Assembly (NCBI RefSeq): GCF_020594515.1
Contig: NZ_JAJCTH010000012.1
Location: 62,001-126,000, forward strand
Length of the DNA: 64,000 nt
Origin: Rhodoferax sp. U2-2l
GTDB taxonomy: Bacteria > Pseudomonadota > Gammaproteobacteria > Burkholderiales > Burkholderiaceae_C
Direction of reading: 5' to 3'
The position numbers and the translations under genes are program-made. Shown in pieces: positions 7,617-15,186 of this stretch. The notes under the pieces were generated by a model. It searched no databases. It worked only from the letters and a program-made list of their open reading frames with translations, and was not told the origin of the DNA. Within the stretch, counting starts at the first letter, position 1; the number at the start of each line of letters is the position of its first letter.

Positions 7617-9539
7617 TCAGGAACTCTTGCGCACCCGCAAATACCACTCACACAGCAGCCGAACCTGTTTGGTGGTGTAACCCTTGTTCACCATGCGGGT
7701 GACAAAGTCTTCGTGTTTTCGGGCTTCGTCGGCGCTGGATTTGGCGTTGAAGCTGATCACCGGCAGCAGCTCTTCGGTGTTGGAGAACATCTTTTTCTCG
7801 ATCACCAGCCGCAATTTTTCGTAACTGGTCCAGCTCGGGTTATGCCCCTGGTTGTTGGCACGTGCCCGCAGCACAAAGTTGACAATTTCGTTGCGGAAGT
7901 CTTTCGGGTTGGCAATGCCAGCCGGTTTTTCAATCTTTTCGAGCTCGCTGTTCAAGGCGACGCGGTCAAACACCTCGCCCGTGTCGGTGTCGCGGTACTC
8001 GTTGTCCTGAATCCAATAGTCAGCGTAGGTGACATAGCGGTCAAAGATGTTTTGTCCGTATTCGCTGTAACTTTCCAGGTAAGCGGTCTGGATTTCCTTG
8101 CCGATGAATTCGGCATAACGCGGCGCCAGGTACTCCTTGATGAAGCCGACGTATTTGGTTTCCAGCTCTGGCGAAAACTGCTCACGCTCAATCTGCTGCT
8201 CCAGCACATACATCAGGTGCACCGGGTTGGCGGCCACCTCGTTGCTGTCGAAGTTGAACACCTTTGAGAGGATCTTGAACGCAAAGCGGGTGGACACGCC
8301 GCTCATACCTTCGTCGACACCCGCGTAGTCCCGATATTCCTGGTAACTCTTCGCGCGCGGGTCGGTGTCTTTCAGGCTCTCGCCGTCATACACCTGCATT
8401 TTGCTCATCAGGCTGGAGTTTTCGGGCTCTTTGAGGCGCGTGAGCACCGAGAACTGGCTCATCATCTTCAAGGTGCCCGGAGCGCATTTGGCGGCGCCCA
8501 GAGAAGATTCCCGGATCAGTTTCTCGTAAATTTTCACCTCTTCGCTGACCCGCAGGCAATACGGCACCTTGACGATGTAGATGCGATCCAGAAACGCTTC
8601 GTTATTCTTGTTGTTACGAAAAGTCTTCCACTCGCTCTCGTTGCTGTGCGCCAGCACGATCCCGTCAAAAGGAATGGCGCCAAAGCCTTCGGTGCCTTTG
8701 TAATTGCCCTCCTGCGTGGCCGTCAGCAAGGGGTGCAGCACCTTGATAGGCGCCTTGAACATTTCGACAAACTCCAGCAAGCCCTGGTTGGCCAGGCACA
8801 GGCCACCTGAATAACTGTAGGCATCGGTGTCATCCTGCGCAAAATTTTCCAGCTTACGGATGTCGACCTTGCCCACCAGCGAGCTGATGTCCTGGTTGTT
8901 TTCGTCACCCGGTTCGGTCTTGGCCACACCAATCTGCTTCAAAACGTTGGGGTAACGCTTGACCACCCTGAACCGGCGAATGTCACCGCCAAATTCATCC
9001 AGCCGTTTGACCGCCCAGGGCGACAGAATGCGCTGCAGGTACCTGGGCGGAATGCCAAAGTTCTCCAGCAAGACAGGGCCATCTTCCACCGGGTCAAACA
9101 GGCCGAGCGGGGTTTCATTCACCGGTGAGCCTTTGAGCGCGTAAAACGGCACCTGCTGAATCAGGTGTTTGAGCCGCTCGGCAATCGAGCTCTTGCCGCC
9201 ACCCACCGGCCCCAGCAAGTACAGGATTTGTTTGCGTTCTTCCAGGCCCTGAGCCGCATGGCGAAAGAAACTCACCACCTGTTCGATGGCGTCTTCCATA
9301 CCGTAAAACTCTGAAAACGCGGGGTAACGCTTGATGACCTTGTTGGCAAACAGGCGCGACATACGCGGGTCATTGCGTGTGTCCAGCATCTCAGGTTCAC
9401 CAATGGCGGCCAACATCCGTTCAGCGGCCGTGGCGTAAGCCATGGGCTGGCTTTTGCACTCCGCCAGATACTCGTCAAGACTCAGTTCTTCTTCGCGGTT
9501 ACGCGCATAACGCGCCACAAAATTACCAATGGCATCCAT
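7617..9539 (-). CDS. yeaG: PrkA family serine protein kinase / AAA ATPase (YeaG)
   Basis: The protein has 640 residues, the usual PrkA length. A P-loop 'GPVGGGKS' lies at residues 110-117, inside the AAA-PrkA domain, and the C-terminal part carries the PrkA kinase-like region ('KEYLAPRYAEFIGKEIQTAY'). The start MDAIGNFVARYARNREEEL is preceded by a strong AGGAGG site. In enterobacteria the gene is induced by starvation and nitrogen stress, with roles in stress survival and heterogeneity. It is the first gene of the operon prkA-yeaH-spoVR; its promoter must lie in the 325-bp gap to 9865. Confidence 0.95.
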   Translation of the reverse strand: MDAIGNFVARYARNREEELSLDEYLAECKSQPMAYATAAERMLAAIGEPEMLDTRNDPRMSRLFANKVIKRYPAFSEFYGMEDAIEQVVSFFRHAAQGLEERKQILYLLGPVGGGKSSIAERLKHLIQQVPFYALKGSPVNETPLGLFDPVEDGPVLLENFGIPPRYLQRILSPWAVKRLDEFGGDIRRFRVVKRYPNVLKQIGVAKTEPGDENNQDISSLVGKVDIRKLENFAQDDTDAYSYSGGLCLANQGLLEFVEMFKAPIKVLHPLLTATQEGNYKGTEGFGAIPFDGIVLAHSNESEWKTFRNNKNNEAFLDRIYIVKVPYCLRVSEEVKIYEKLIRESSLGAAKCAPGTLKMMSQFSVLTRLKEPENSSLMSKMQVYDGESLKDTDPRAKSYQEYRDYAGVDEGMSGVSTRFAFKILSKVFNFDSNEVAANPVHLMYVLEQQIEREQFSPELETKYVGFIKEYLAPRYAEFIGKEIQTAYLESYSEYGQNIFDRYVTYADYWIQDNEYRDTDTGEVFDRVALNSELEKIEKPAGIANPKDFRNEIVNFVLRARANNQGHNPSWTSYEKLRLVIEKKMFSNTEELLPVISFNAKSSADEARKHEDFVTRMVNKGYTTKQVRLLCEWYLRVRKSS

Positions 9540-9864
9540 AAGACCTCCTGTTTTAGGTGGCGAGTGTCGGTAGCTTCAGATTTGAAATTTTGGGCTCTTT
9601 TCTGCGCCTTTAAGTGTTCAGTGAGTCACGTGCTTGCTCCAAAATGATTCTGAGGCATTTGTTCACCCGCTCAGGACGGCAAACACGAAAGTGACATGAA
9701 TTTTGGGGTTAATACCAACGGTGTCAAACGCTCTTTGGACTTACATAACCTGACGAATTATTGGAAAAGCGGTTGTTTTCCTGGGTAATATCCGCCAAAA
9801 TTGATCCGCATCAACAAGCCGAAGGAGCGGTCTGGCACCTCTGAATTCGTTTGAAAGCCCGGCC
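9540..9864. other. Divergent intergenic region between prkA and an unknown gene
   Basis: These 325 bp contain the promoters of two divergent units. The only clear site is the FNR-type box at 9801-9814, about 50 bp before the rightward gene and 262 bp before prkA. I looked for a sigma-54 promoter for prkA on the minus strand and saw none with good GG and GC elements. The central part is A+T-richer than its surroundings. Confidence 0.6.
9801..9814. promoter_or_regulatory. FNR/CRP-type binding site
   Basis: TTGATCCGCATCAA is an exact match to the FNR consensus TTGAT-N4-ATCAA, a perfect dyad with 5-bp arms. It is centred at 9807.5, about 57 bp before the start codon at 9865. FNR-like oxygen sensors (Fnr, Anr) activate from such sites when centred near -41.5. 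The box therefore predicts oxygen control of the downstream gene, and possibly an effect on the divergent prkA operon. Confidence 0.75.
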
Positions 9865-10323
9865 ATGAGCACCGATCTGAACCCAAAAATTCCGTCGTTG
9901 CACGCGTCAGACACGCCAGATGCAACTCTCGACATCCCTCAACTGGTGGCTGAGGTCTACGCCGATGCGCCTGCAGTTTTGCGCGTCAGCCTGCTGGAGC
10001 AGTTACTCAAGCCGATGGGTGTCTTGCCGCTGGCGATCGTGGCCAACGGTATTTTTGCCACGATTCGATTCAACAACGGCTGGCCAGACATGCACCTGCG
10101 TTTTGAAGACGTGCGCAATGTTCAACCCAAAGATGTGGCGGCCCTGGTTGAGCGGGTACAGCAGGTCAGCCTCAGTTCCTTTGACGGGTTGACCAGGATT
10201 TTGACGAGTTCACCCTTGATCACCAGCTCAGCCGCGGCGGCCATTCTGCTGGCCACCTTGATGAAAATGTCCCGTAATCGCCGGGAAAGCGACAACCGTC
10301 ACAGCGCCAGAACGGATGGTTGA
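9865..10323 (+). CDS. Uncharacterised protein, possible FNR target
   Basis: I do not recognise this 152-residue protein. The first 30 residues are acidic and flexible. Residues 30-110 look like a small folded domain (VAEVYADAPAVLRVSLLEQL, 'GVLPLAIVANGIFATIRF'). Near the C-terminus a hydrophobic Ala/Leu segment (TSSAAAAILLATLMKM) is followed by a basic tail, 'SRNRRESDNRH', which could be a membrane anchor with a cytoplasmic end. It is a single gene, with the FNR-type box about 50 bp upstream and the tRNA-Lys region downstream, so a role under low oxygen is likely but inferred. The ribosome binding site is weak. Confidence 0.7.
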   Translation: MSTDLNPKIPSLHASDTPDATLDIPQLVAEVYADAPAVLRVSLLEQLLKPMGVLPLAIVANGIFATIRFNNGWPDMHLRFEDVRNVQPKDVAALVERVQQVSLSSFDGLTRILTSSPLITSSAAAAILLATLMKMSRNRRESDNRHSARTDG

Positions 10324-10402
10324 TAGCTCAACTCTTTTCACAAAATCACCACAGAATCCAGTTTCACTCGCTTTCAAACTGGCCCTAAACCCAACAGACG
10401 AA

Positions 10403-10436
10403 AAAAAACACTTAGCAATTACGCTAAGTGTTTTTT
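10403..10436. terminator. Bidirectional terminator, originally that of tRNA-Lys
   Basis: AAAAAACACTTAGC (10403-10416) pairs perfectly with GCTAAGTGTTTTTT (10423-10436) across a 6-nt loop, giving T-tracts in both directions. On the minus strand it lies just beyond the partial tRNA copy at 10448-10494, so before integration it would have ended tRNA-Lys transcription. It now faces the convergent 9865 gene. Confidence 0.88.
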
Positions 10437-10447
10437 AATGTGTATTT

Positions 10448-10494
10448 TGGTGGGATGTGCGGGGGTCGAACCCACGACAAACGGATTAAAAGTC
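10448..10494. repeat. Left attachment site (attL), 3' fragment of tRNA-Lys
   Basis: These 47 bp are identical to 20970-21016 and equal the 3' part of tRNA-Lys, from the CCA end through the anticodon loop. Identity breaks at 10495 (gcct against cgct). The crossover presumably took place within this block, and the fragment cannot form a tRNA. Confidence 0.95.
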
Positions 10495-10663
10495 GCCTGT
10501 AAATAGTATTTGCCCATGTTGAATGGTGTCGATACAATCAATACAAATCAACAGGTTATTGATTAAGTGCTGGACAAAATGACAGTTTGGCTGTTGATTG
10601 ATATTCACCAAAATAGCGCAAAAGTGGCTACATGGTGGCTACATGGCCTTTTAGGGGTTCATC
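10495..10663. other. Integrase leader with arm-type repeats
   Basis: There is no gene in this gap. It is A+T-richer than the rest of the element and ends with two direct copies of GTGGCTACA at 10624-10632 and 10635-10643, exactly 11 bp apart and 20-40 bp before the integrase start. This is where arm-type binding sites and the integrase promoter are expected. Confidence 0.55.
10624..10643 (+). repeat. Tandem GTGGCTACA repeats, left end of element
   Basis: Two direct copies of GTGGCTACA lie one helical turn apart (11 bp). The same nonamer occurs with the same spacing and orientation at the right end (20891-20910). I infer integrase arm-type sites; they might also autoregulate the integrase gene. 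Confidence 0.6.
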
Positions 10664-12013
10664 ATGGCAAGACCGTCCAAAGACAAAGCACCAGACCTGA
10701 GCGTGGCGCAAGAGCTGACCGCCGGGCTTATTGAGCGCCTGAGTTGCCCAGCCGACAAGCAACAGGTTTTCCTGAGAGACACCAAAGCGCCGGGCCTGCG
10801 CGTTCGGGTCACTGCAGCAGGCGCGAAGTCGTTTGTATTTGAAGCAAAGCTGAACCGTCAGACCATTCGGCGAACCATTGGGGATGTGCGAGCCTGGACG
10901 ATTGAAGCTGCACGGGTTGAAGCAAATCGACTGCGTGTGACTTTGGACAGTGGCACCGACCCCCGCGAGGTAGAGCGCCAGCAACAAGCAACCAAAGCCA
11001 CTGAACAGGCGACCACTGCGATGCAAGCAGTGACCGTGGGCGAGGTCTGGACCGCCTACACGACCGCACGCAAGCCGCATTGGGGCGACCGGCACTATCT
11101 TGACCACCTGAAGCTGAGTGACGCCGGAGGGCAGCCGTTCAAGCGTGGCAAGGGGACCACCCAACCGGGGCCGCTGGCCGCACTGATGTCCCTGCCCTTG
11201 CGTGACCTCACTGCACCCGCAATTGAGGCATGGGCAGCAAAAGAAGGCAAGACCCGCCCAACTTCGGCCCGGCTGGCGTGGCGCTGCTTGAAAGCCTTTT
11301 TGGCCTGGTGCGCTGAACAGCCGGAATACGCGCCAGCAATGACCAGCGTGAACCCAGCCAAGACAAAGAAGGCCCGCGAGTCGCTGGGCAAGGCCGGTAT
11401 CAAGCAGGACGCACTGATGCGCGAGCAACTGCCTGCCTGGTTTGACGCTGTTCACAAACTCGGAAATCCCACCATTGCGGCATACCTGCAAGTGATATTG
11501 CTGACCGGCGCGCGACCGGGTGAAGTGCTGGAGATGCAGTGGGACGACATCAATACGCAGTGGCGCGGCCTGACCATCCGAGACAAGGTGGAGGGCGAGC
11601 GGGTCATTCCACTGACGCCTTACGTGTCCCAACTGATTCACGCCCTGCCCCGTCGCAACCAGTGGGTGTTTGCCAGTAACCCGCGTGGCGGTGCAAAGAA
11701 GGCCGGGCCAATTGCCAGACCCAGCACCTCCCTGACCAGCATTGCCGCCGTGGTAGGCATTGAACTGCTGACTCTGCACGGTTTGCGCCGTTCGTTCAAA
11801 AGCCTTACCGAGTGGCTGGAAATACCCGCTGGCGTGGTGGCGCAACTGATGGGGCACAAACCCAGTGCCACGGCTGAAAAGCACTACACCGTGCGACCGC
11901 TGGACCTGCTGCGTGTTCACCATGAAAAGATTGAAGCCTGGATTTTGGAACAGGCCGGGATTGTTTTCGATGCCAAGGCAGAGCCGGGCAAACTGCGCGT
12001 GGTGGCTGGTTAG
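10664..12013 (+). CDS. int: Tyrosine recombinase integrase of the element
   Basis: The protein has 449 residues. The N-terminal arm-binding region (VFLRDTKAPGLRVRVTAAGAK) is of the DUF4102 type seen in P4-like integrases. The catalytic residues of the tyrosine recombinase family are visible: Arg at about 284 in 'LTGARPGEVLEMQW', His-x-x-Arg near 371-374 in 'LHGLRRSFKSL', the GHK motif near 397 and the nucleophile Tyr near 407 in 'KHYTVRPLDLL'. It catalyses integration into and excision from the tRNA-Lys 3' end. The start ATG is preceded by AGGGG. It reads away from attL, towards the body of the element. Confidence 0.95.
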   Translation: MARPSKDKAPDLSVAQELTAGLIERLSCPADKQQVFLRDTKAPGLRVRVTAAGAKSFVFEAKLNRQTIRRTIGDVRAWTIEAARVEANRLRVTLDSGTDPREVERQQQATKATEQATTAMQAVTVGEVWTAYTTARKPHWGDRHYLDHLKLSDAGGQPFKRGKGTTQPGPLAALMSLPLRDLTAPAIEAWAAKEGKTRPTSARLAWRCLKAFLAWCAEQPEYAPAMTSVNPAKTKKARESLGKAGIKQDALMREQLPAWFDAVHKLGNPTIAAYLQVILLTGARPGEVLEMQWDDINTQWRGLTIRDKVEGERVIPLTPYVSQLIHALPRRNQWVFASNPRGGAKKAGPIARPSTSLTSIAAVVGIELLTLHGLRRSFKSLTEWLEIPAGVVAQLMGHKPSATAEKHYTVRPLDLLRVHHEKIEAWILEQAGIVFDAKAEPGKLRVVAG

Positions 12014-12014
12014 C

Positions 12015-12043
12015 TTGCAACGTGTAACGCTACGGGATACAAT
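12015..12043 (+). promoter_or_regulatory. Promoter of the higBA operon
   Basis: The -35 hexamer TTGCAA (12015-12020) and the -10 hexamer TACAAT (12038-12043) are separated by 17 bp, and the toxin start codon follows 5 bp after the -10. Transcripts would start close to or at the ATG, giving little or no leader. The position just after the integrase stop makes the pair an independent unit. Confidence 0.6.
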
Positions 12044-12048
12044 CAACC

Positions 12049-12327
12049 ATGATTAAGTCATTCGGCCACAAAGGGCTGCAAGCGTTTTTCGAGCGTGGCA
12101 CCAAGGCAGGTATTCGGCCAGACCATGCATCCAAGCTTGCACGGCTGCTGGCACGCCTTGACGCTGCTACATGTGACCGGGATATGAACGTGCCGGGCTG
12201 GGGCTTGCACCCACTGTCAGACGATTTGAAGGGGCATTGGGCCGTGTCGGTCAATGGCAATTGGCGAATGACATTCACCTTTGACGGCACAGACGCTGTG
12301 CTGGTCGATTACATGGACTACCACTGA
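12049..12327 (+). CDS. higB: HigB-type mRNA interferase toxin
   Basis: The 92-residue protein is of the RelE/ParE superfamily, HigB ('plasmid maintenance killer') branch. Recognisable segments are 'IKSFGHKGLQAFFERG' at the N-terminus, 'ASKLARLLARLDAATCDRDM', 'GWGLHPLSDDLKGHWAVSVN' and 'NWRMTFTFDGTDAVLVDYMD'. HigB cleaves mRNA on the ribosome when not bound by its antitoxin. The toxin-first order, 11 bp before the antitoxin, is typical of higBA. In this element it would stabilise the integrated DNA against loss or exclude competitors. Confidence 0.92.
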   Translation: MIKSFGHKGLQAFFERGTKAGIRPDHASKLARLLARLDAATCDRDMNVPGWGLHPLSDDLKGHWAVSVNGNWRMTFTFDGTDAVLVDYMDYH

Positions 12328-12338
12328 GAGGTACAACG

Positions 12339-12653
12339 ATGACCCGCATGTTTAACCCACCGCACCCCGGCCTGACCCTGCGTGATGACGTGCTGCCCGC
12401 GCTGGGCCTGGGCGTGACCCAAGCCGCTGAACAGTTGGGCGTGTCCCGCGTGGCACTGTCACGCATGTTGAATGGCCGCGCCGCCATTTCGCCCGATATG
12501 GCCCTGCGCCTTGAGGCATGGTTAGGTGCTGACCGTGGCGGCGATGCCCGCGTATGGCTGGCACTGCAAAGCGCCTATGACGTGTGGCAAGCTCAACAGC
12601 GTTTCAAGACCGCACCGATGCGTGTGCAACCAGCGCCAGCGATGGCAATATGA
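12339..12653 (+). CDS. higA: HigA-type antitoxin, XRE helix-turn-helix
   Basis: The 104-residue protein starts MTRMFNPPHPGLTLRDDVLP, the 'HPGxxLxxxxLPxLGL' opening typical of HigA. It has a helix-turn-helix, 'VTQAAEQLGVSRVALSRMLN', at about residues 28-47 and then the 'AISPDMALRLEAWLG' helix. It neutralises HigB and represses the operon. Its stop codon overlaps the start of the next gene (ATGA), so a third gene is tied to the pair. Confidence 0.94.
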   Translation: MTRMFNPPHPGLTLRDDVLPALGLGVTQAAEQLGVSRVALSRMLNGRAAISPDMALRLEAWLGADRGGDARVWLALQSAYDVWQAQQRFKTAPMRVQPAPAMAI

Positions 12654-12913
12654 AAAGCTGCCCGCTGGTGGTGATACCAAACGCGTTACTCACGGCCCAC
12701 CGTGACGGTACCGTTCAGGAATGGATGCTGGAATGGAAGCCCACGACTGCGGCCTCGCTGACAGACGAAATACGGGCAATGAATGCACGTCACCGTGAGC
12801 GGTTCGTTCGCCAGAATGTGTCAATCGCCACATTTCTTGAGTGGAAGACAGAAAACCCCCGAACCTTCATTCCTGAACGGGTGCACAAGCGCATGGCAGC
12901 GAGAGCCGGATAA
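12650..12913 (+). CDS. Small unknown protein coupled to higBA
   Basis: I do not recognise this 87-residue protein. The ATG overlaps the higA stop by four bases, which implies translational coupling. The sequence (MKSCPLVVIPNALLTAHRDG, 'LTDEIRAMNARHRERFVRQN', 'ATFLEWKTENPRTFIPERVH') suggests a small helical protein with a basic C-terminus. Being the third gene of a toxin-antitoxin operon, it could modulate the pair or simply be a passenger. No signal peptide or membrane segment is evident. Confidence 0.65.
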   Translation: MKSCPLVVIPNALLTAHRDGTVQEWMLEWKPTTAASLTDEIRAMNARHRERFVRQNVSIATFLEWKTENPRTFIPERVHKRMAARAG

Positions 12914-13015
12914 CAGTTTTTGCGCCAGCTAGACCCGCCTCGAAACCGGGTTGAAAAACCAGTCCTCCCCTGGCCTGCTGGTGCATCCTGATTGGGAGAG
13001 CACGGGAGGTGCTGG

Positions 13016-13909
13016 ATGTTACTGGTCACACTTGAAGATGATGATTGCGCCAATGGTGGTGCCTTCGTATTCATTGGCGCGCTCGCGTCGGCCATAGCAA
13101 AGGTAAAGGCGCAGTCAAAGCCTTTAGAAGTCATCCTGAACGTAGAGCGCAAGTTGTTTGGTCTGGTCAATGGTGCCATTCAAGTCGGTGCGCTTCATCC
13201 CCATGACCCCGAGACCCTGGTTCCATTGTCGAAAAGTGACTATGGACATGGGATAGTCGCGATTGAAGAACTGGTTGCTTGGGGCCATAGTCTTTCTGTG
13301 CCGCTTGACTTCAAGGTTGCGCAAAACAGCGCAGCACCCATTGCTGGGCGTGCCGCGGTTTCTGACGCATCCGAACACGCGCATGAAAGCCCTGTACGCA
13401 TGACGAAGGCCGAACGCCAAAGAATGGATGACTTTTTCGCAGAGGGTTTGCGTCGTTCGCAAAGGGTGTCGGAAGCCGCCGCCACTGCCCGCGCTGCCGA
13501 GCTTGCAAGGCTAAACGCACGGGATGAATACGAGGCCAGCAAGGCACGCCAGCAACCAGCTCCAGTACAGGAATCACTTGCGCCTATGGTGGCTGCCAGC
13601 GATGGTCCTGCACCACTGACCACGGGCAATATTGCCTTTTGCTTTGCTGGACTGCGCTGGAACGAACAGGGGTGGAAAGACACGCTAGGCAGCGACAGAA
13701 AATGGCTGAATGACTGCCTGGTGACAGCCGGACAACGTGGCGTGAATGAAAGGCGCTGGAACCCCGTTCTAATCGGCGCGTGGCTGGCGGTGCACCAAGG
13801 CCACGTAAGCACACGTCAAGTGCGTGCAAGGTTTCAGACCGTTGACCTTTTGAAGCCGTGGTTTGATGCGTGGAGAACCTACGAAGCTGATAACGGCGAC
13901 ACCCCGTAA
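13016..13909 (+). CDS. Uncharacterised protein of the element
   Basis: I do not recognise this 297-residue protein. GGGAGG lies about 6 bases before the start MLLVTLEDDDCANGGA, so this start is preferred over an upstream one adding eight residues. Residues 1-100 form an alpha/beta-looking domain. Residues 110-190 are charged and Ala-rich ('MTKAERQRMDDFFAEGLRRS', coiled-coil-like). Residues 200-297 form a second compact region with 'WNEQGWKDTLGSDRKWLND' and 'RRWNPVLIGAWLAVHQGHVS'. The C-terminal region, rich in Trp, Arg and short helices, looks like a DNA-binding or replication-accessory domain, but that is a guess. Confidence 0.7.
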   Translation: MLLVTLEDDDCANGGAFVFIGALASAIAKVKAQSKPLEVILNVERKLFGLVNGAIQVGALHPHDPETLVPLSKSDYGHGIVAIEELVAWGHSLSVPLDFKVAQNSAAPIAGRAAVSDASEHAHESPVRMTKAERQRMDDFFAEGLRRSQRVSEAAATARAAELARLNARDEYEASKARQQPAPVQESLAPMVAASDGPAPLTTGNIAFCFAGLRWNEQGWKDTLGSDRKWLNDCLVTAGQRGVNERRWNPVLIGAWLAVHQGHVSTRQVRARFQTVDLLKPWFDAWRTYEADNGDTP

Positions 13910-14099
13910 AACACCGTTAGAACCCCGGGGGTGAACCCCGGATTTGATTTGAATTGCTGCGCTTTATATAGCTACTGATTTAATTCCAGCAAGGGATACA
14001 GACTGACAGTTTAAAACCCCGGGGTTTTTCGTAGAAATACGGGGTTTTCAAAGTTCGCCCCATACCTAGCCCGTGCTGCTGGGTTTGGAAAGCGAAAAC
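13910..14099. other. Intergenic cluster of G+C palindromes
   Basis: There is no gene here. AACCCCGG occurs at 13921 and 13934. AAAACCCCGGGGTTTT (14013-14028) is a perfect 16-bp palindrome followed by more T residues, and an inverted ACGGGGTTTTC lies near 14039-14049. The 14013 palindrome could act as a terminator (loop CCGG) for the gene ending at 13909. Between the two groups is a candidate promoter. Confidence 0.55.
13944..13972 (+). promoter_or_regulatory. Candidate promoter of the replication gene block
   Basis: TTGATT (13944-13949) and TATAGC (13967-13972) are 17 bp apart, in an A+T-rich patch before the HTH gene at 14100. A transcript from here would first cross the palindrome at 14013-14028, which could attenuate it. 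Confidence 0.35.
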
Positions 14100-14357
14100 A
14101 TGACGACTGCATCAATAAGCATCCATGCAATGCGCGAGGCAACCGCCCCGCAACAGGTCACCAGCCAGTACCAGCCGCTGGAACAAGTCACCAAGCCGAA
14201 CCTCAAAACCGAGGAAGCCGCCCACTACCTGAACCGCCGCCCGCAGACTTTGCGCGCGTGGGCGTGCTTGGAGAATGGCCCGCTTCGCCCGCGCCGCATT
14301 GCCGGTTTGTTGGCGTGGTCAACCGCTGACGTGAAGGCACTGGCCGGGGTGGCGTAA
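14100..14357 (+). CDS. Helix-turn-helix protein, AlpA/excisionase-like
   Basis: The 85-residue protein ends with a MerR/AlpA-style winged helix: 'LKTEEAAHYLNRRPQTLRAW', then 'PLRPRRIAGLLAWSTADVKA'. Such proteins in islands direct excision or activate the integrase or replication operon. GGAAAG lies about 5 bases before ATG 14100; a longer frame from 14073 adds nine residues. Its stop overlaps the next start (TAATG). It opens a co-directional block leading to the primase-helicase. Confidence 0.75.
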   Translation: MTTASISIHAMREATAPQQVTSQYQPLEQVTKPNLKTEEAAHYLNRRPQTLRAWACLENGPLRPRRIAGLLAWSTADVKALAGVA

Positions 14358-14884
14358 TGGACGCGCCCAAAACTCCCGCCCCAAATGAGGAGAGCCCATG
14401 CGAATCAGGCAAGGGCTCTCAGGAATCAGCACATCAAGAATGCTCGGATTCTATCAAGCCAGTCCAAATTGGGTCATTGCCTACCCGACACAACACCGTG
14501 ACCGCCGAGGTGCTTTGTCGCCTGCTGGAAGGTGAAAACCTCACTGGCATGGATGCCGTGTTCGGATGCAGCACCACCAGGCTGTCCGCCGTGATTCACT
14601 ACCTGACCGGTGAATACTGCTGGTCCATCGACCATGTGGATATGGAAGTCGGCACCAACGATGGCCGGGTAACAGTGATTCGCGCCTACTTCTTACCGCG
14701 TGCTGTCATTCGTCGCGCCTTTGACGCTGGCGCGCTTGCGTTCTGCCGCAGTGTGAAGCTGGCCAGAGCCGCCGCACGCAAAAACGCAGCAAAGACCAAA
14801 GAGGCAGCCCACAAGCGCAATGCTGCCCGCCATGCTGCCCGTCGCGACCTTCTCCAAGGTTCTTTGTTTGGAGGTGAGGTATGA
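14357..14884 (+). CDS. Uncharacterised element protein
   Basis: This 175-residue protein has a polar, probably disordered N-terminus (1-45), a folded centre ('TAEVLCRLLEGENLTGMDAV', 'TTRLSAVIHYLTGEYCWSID') and a strongly basic Ala/Lys/Arg C-terminal helix ('RAAARKNAAKTKEAAHKRNA') likely to touch nucleic acid. The middle resembles the short helix-turn-helix found in phage proteins that read 'V...LL.G..LT..DA...F....L...IH.L' and is probably a DNA-binding domain. The function is unknown. It overlaps both neighbours (TAATG before, ATGA after). Confidence 0.7.
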   Translation: MDAPKTPAPNEESPCESGKGSQESAHQECSDSIKPVQIGSLPTRHNTVTAEVLCRLLEGENLTGMDAVFGCSTTRLSAVIHYLTGEYCWSIDHVDMEVGTNDGRVTVIRAYFLPRAVIRRAFDAGALAFCRSVKLARAAARKNAAKTKEAAHKRNAARHAARRDLLQGSLFGGEV

Positions 14885-15186
14885 CTGAGCAGCTTTCTTT
14901 CCTGCCTGAGCCTGAATTCTGCCCACTGCTGCCGCCCCACGGTAGCCTGGCAGAGCAAGCCCTGTTCGACCTGCTGGCGCGTGACTGGACGACGCCGGAA
15001 TGGGACAGGGCTGGCAATGGCTGGCGTTTGGCCGCTGCGGTGAAGGACTTGGATTACCTGGGCTGGGAGCCTATTTCAATCCGCGTGCCTCATGCAGGAT
15101 GCAAGCGACCGATAGCACGGTACAGCCTGAGCGCCAAAGCAAAACAGGCCGCTGCTGCTGCGCTTCGAGGGGGTGACCATGCTTAA
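14881..15186 (+). CDS. Uncharacterised element protein
   Basis: I do not recognise this 101-residue protein. It begins MTEQLSFLPEPEFCPLLPPH. The middle ('SLAEQALFDLLARDWTTPEW', 'GWRLAAAVKDLDYLGWEPIS') looks like a winged-helix fold of the kind seen in phage replication accessory proteins. It overlaps the previous gene by ATGA and its end overlaps the start of the primase-helicase, so it is probably made together with it. Confidence 0.68.
   Translation: MTEQLSFLPEPEFCPLLPPHGSLAEQALFDLLARDWTTPEWDRAGNGWRLAAAVKDLDYLGWEPISIRVPHAGCKRPIARYSLSAKAKQAAAAALRGGDHA

Noticed and set aside
9834-9850. Possible sigma-54 promoter before the 9865 gene (TGGCAC...)
   Set aside because: The -24-like TGGCAC is present, but the -12 region lacks the TTGCA element at the right distance.
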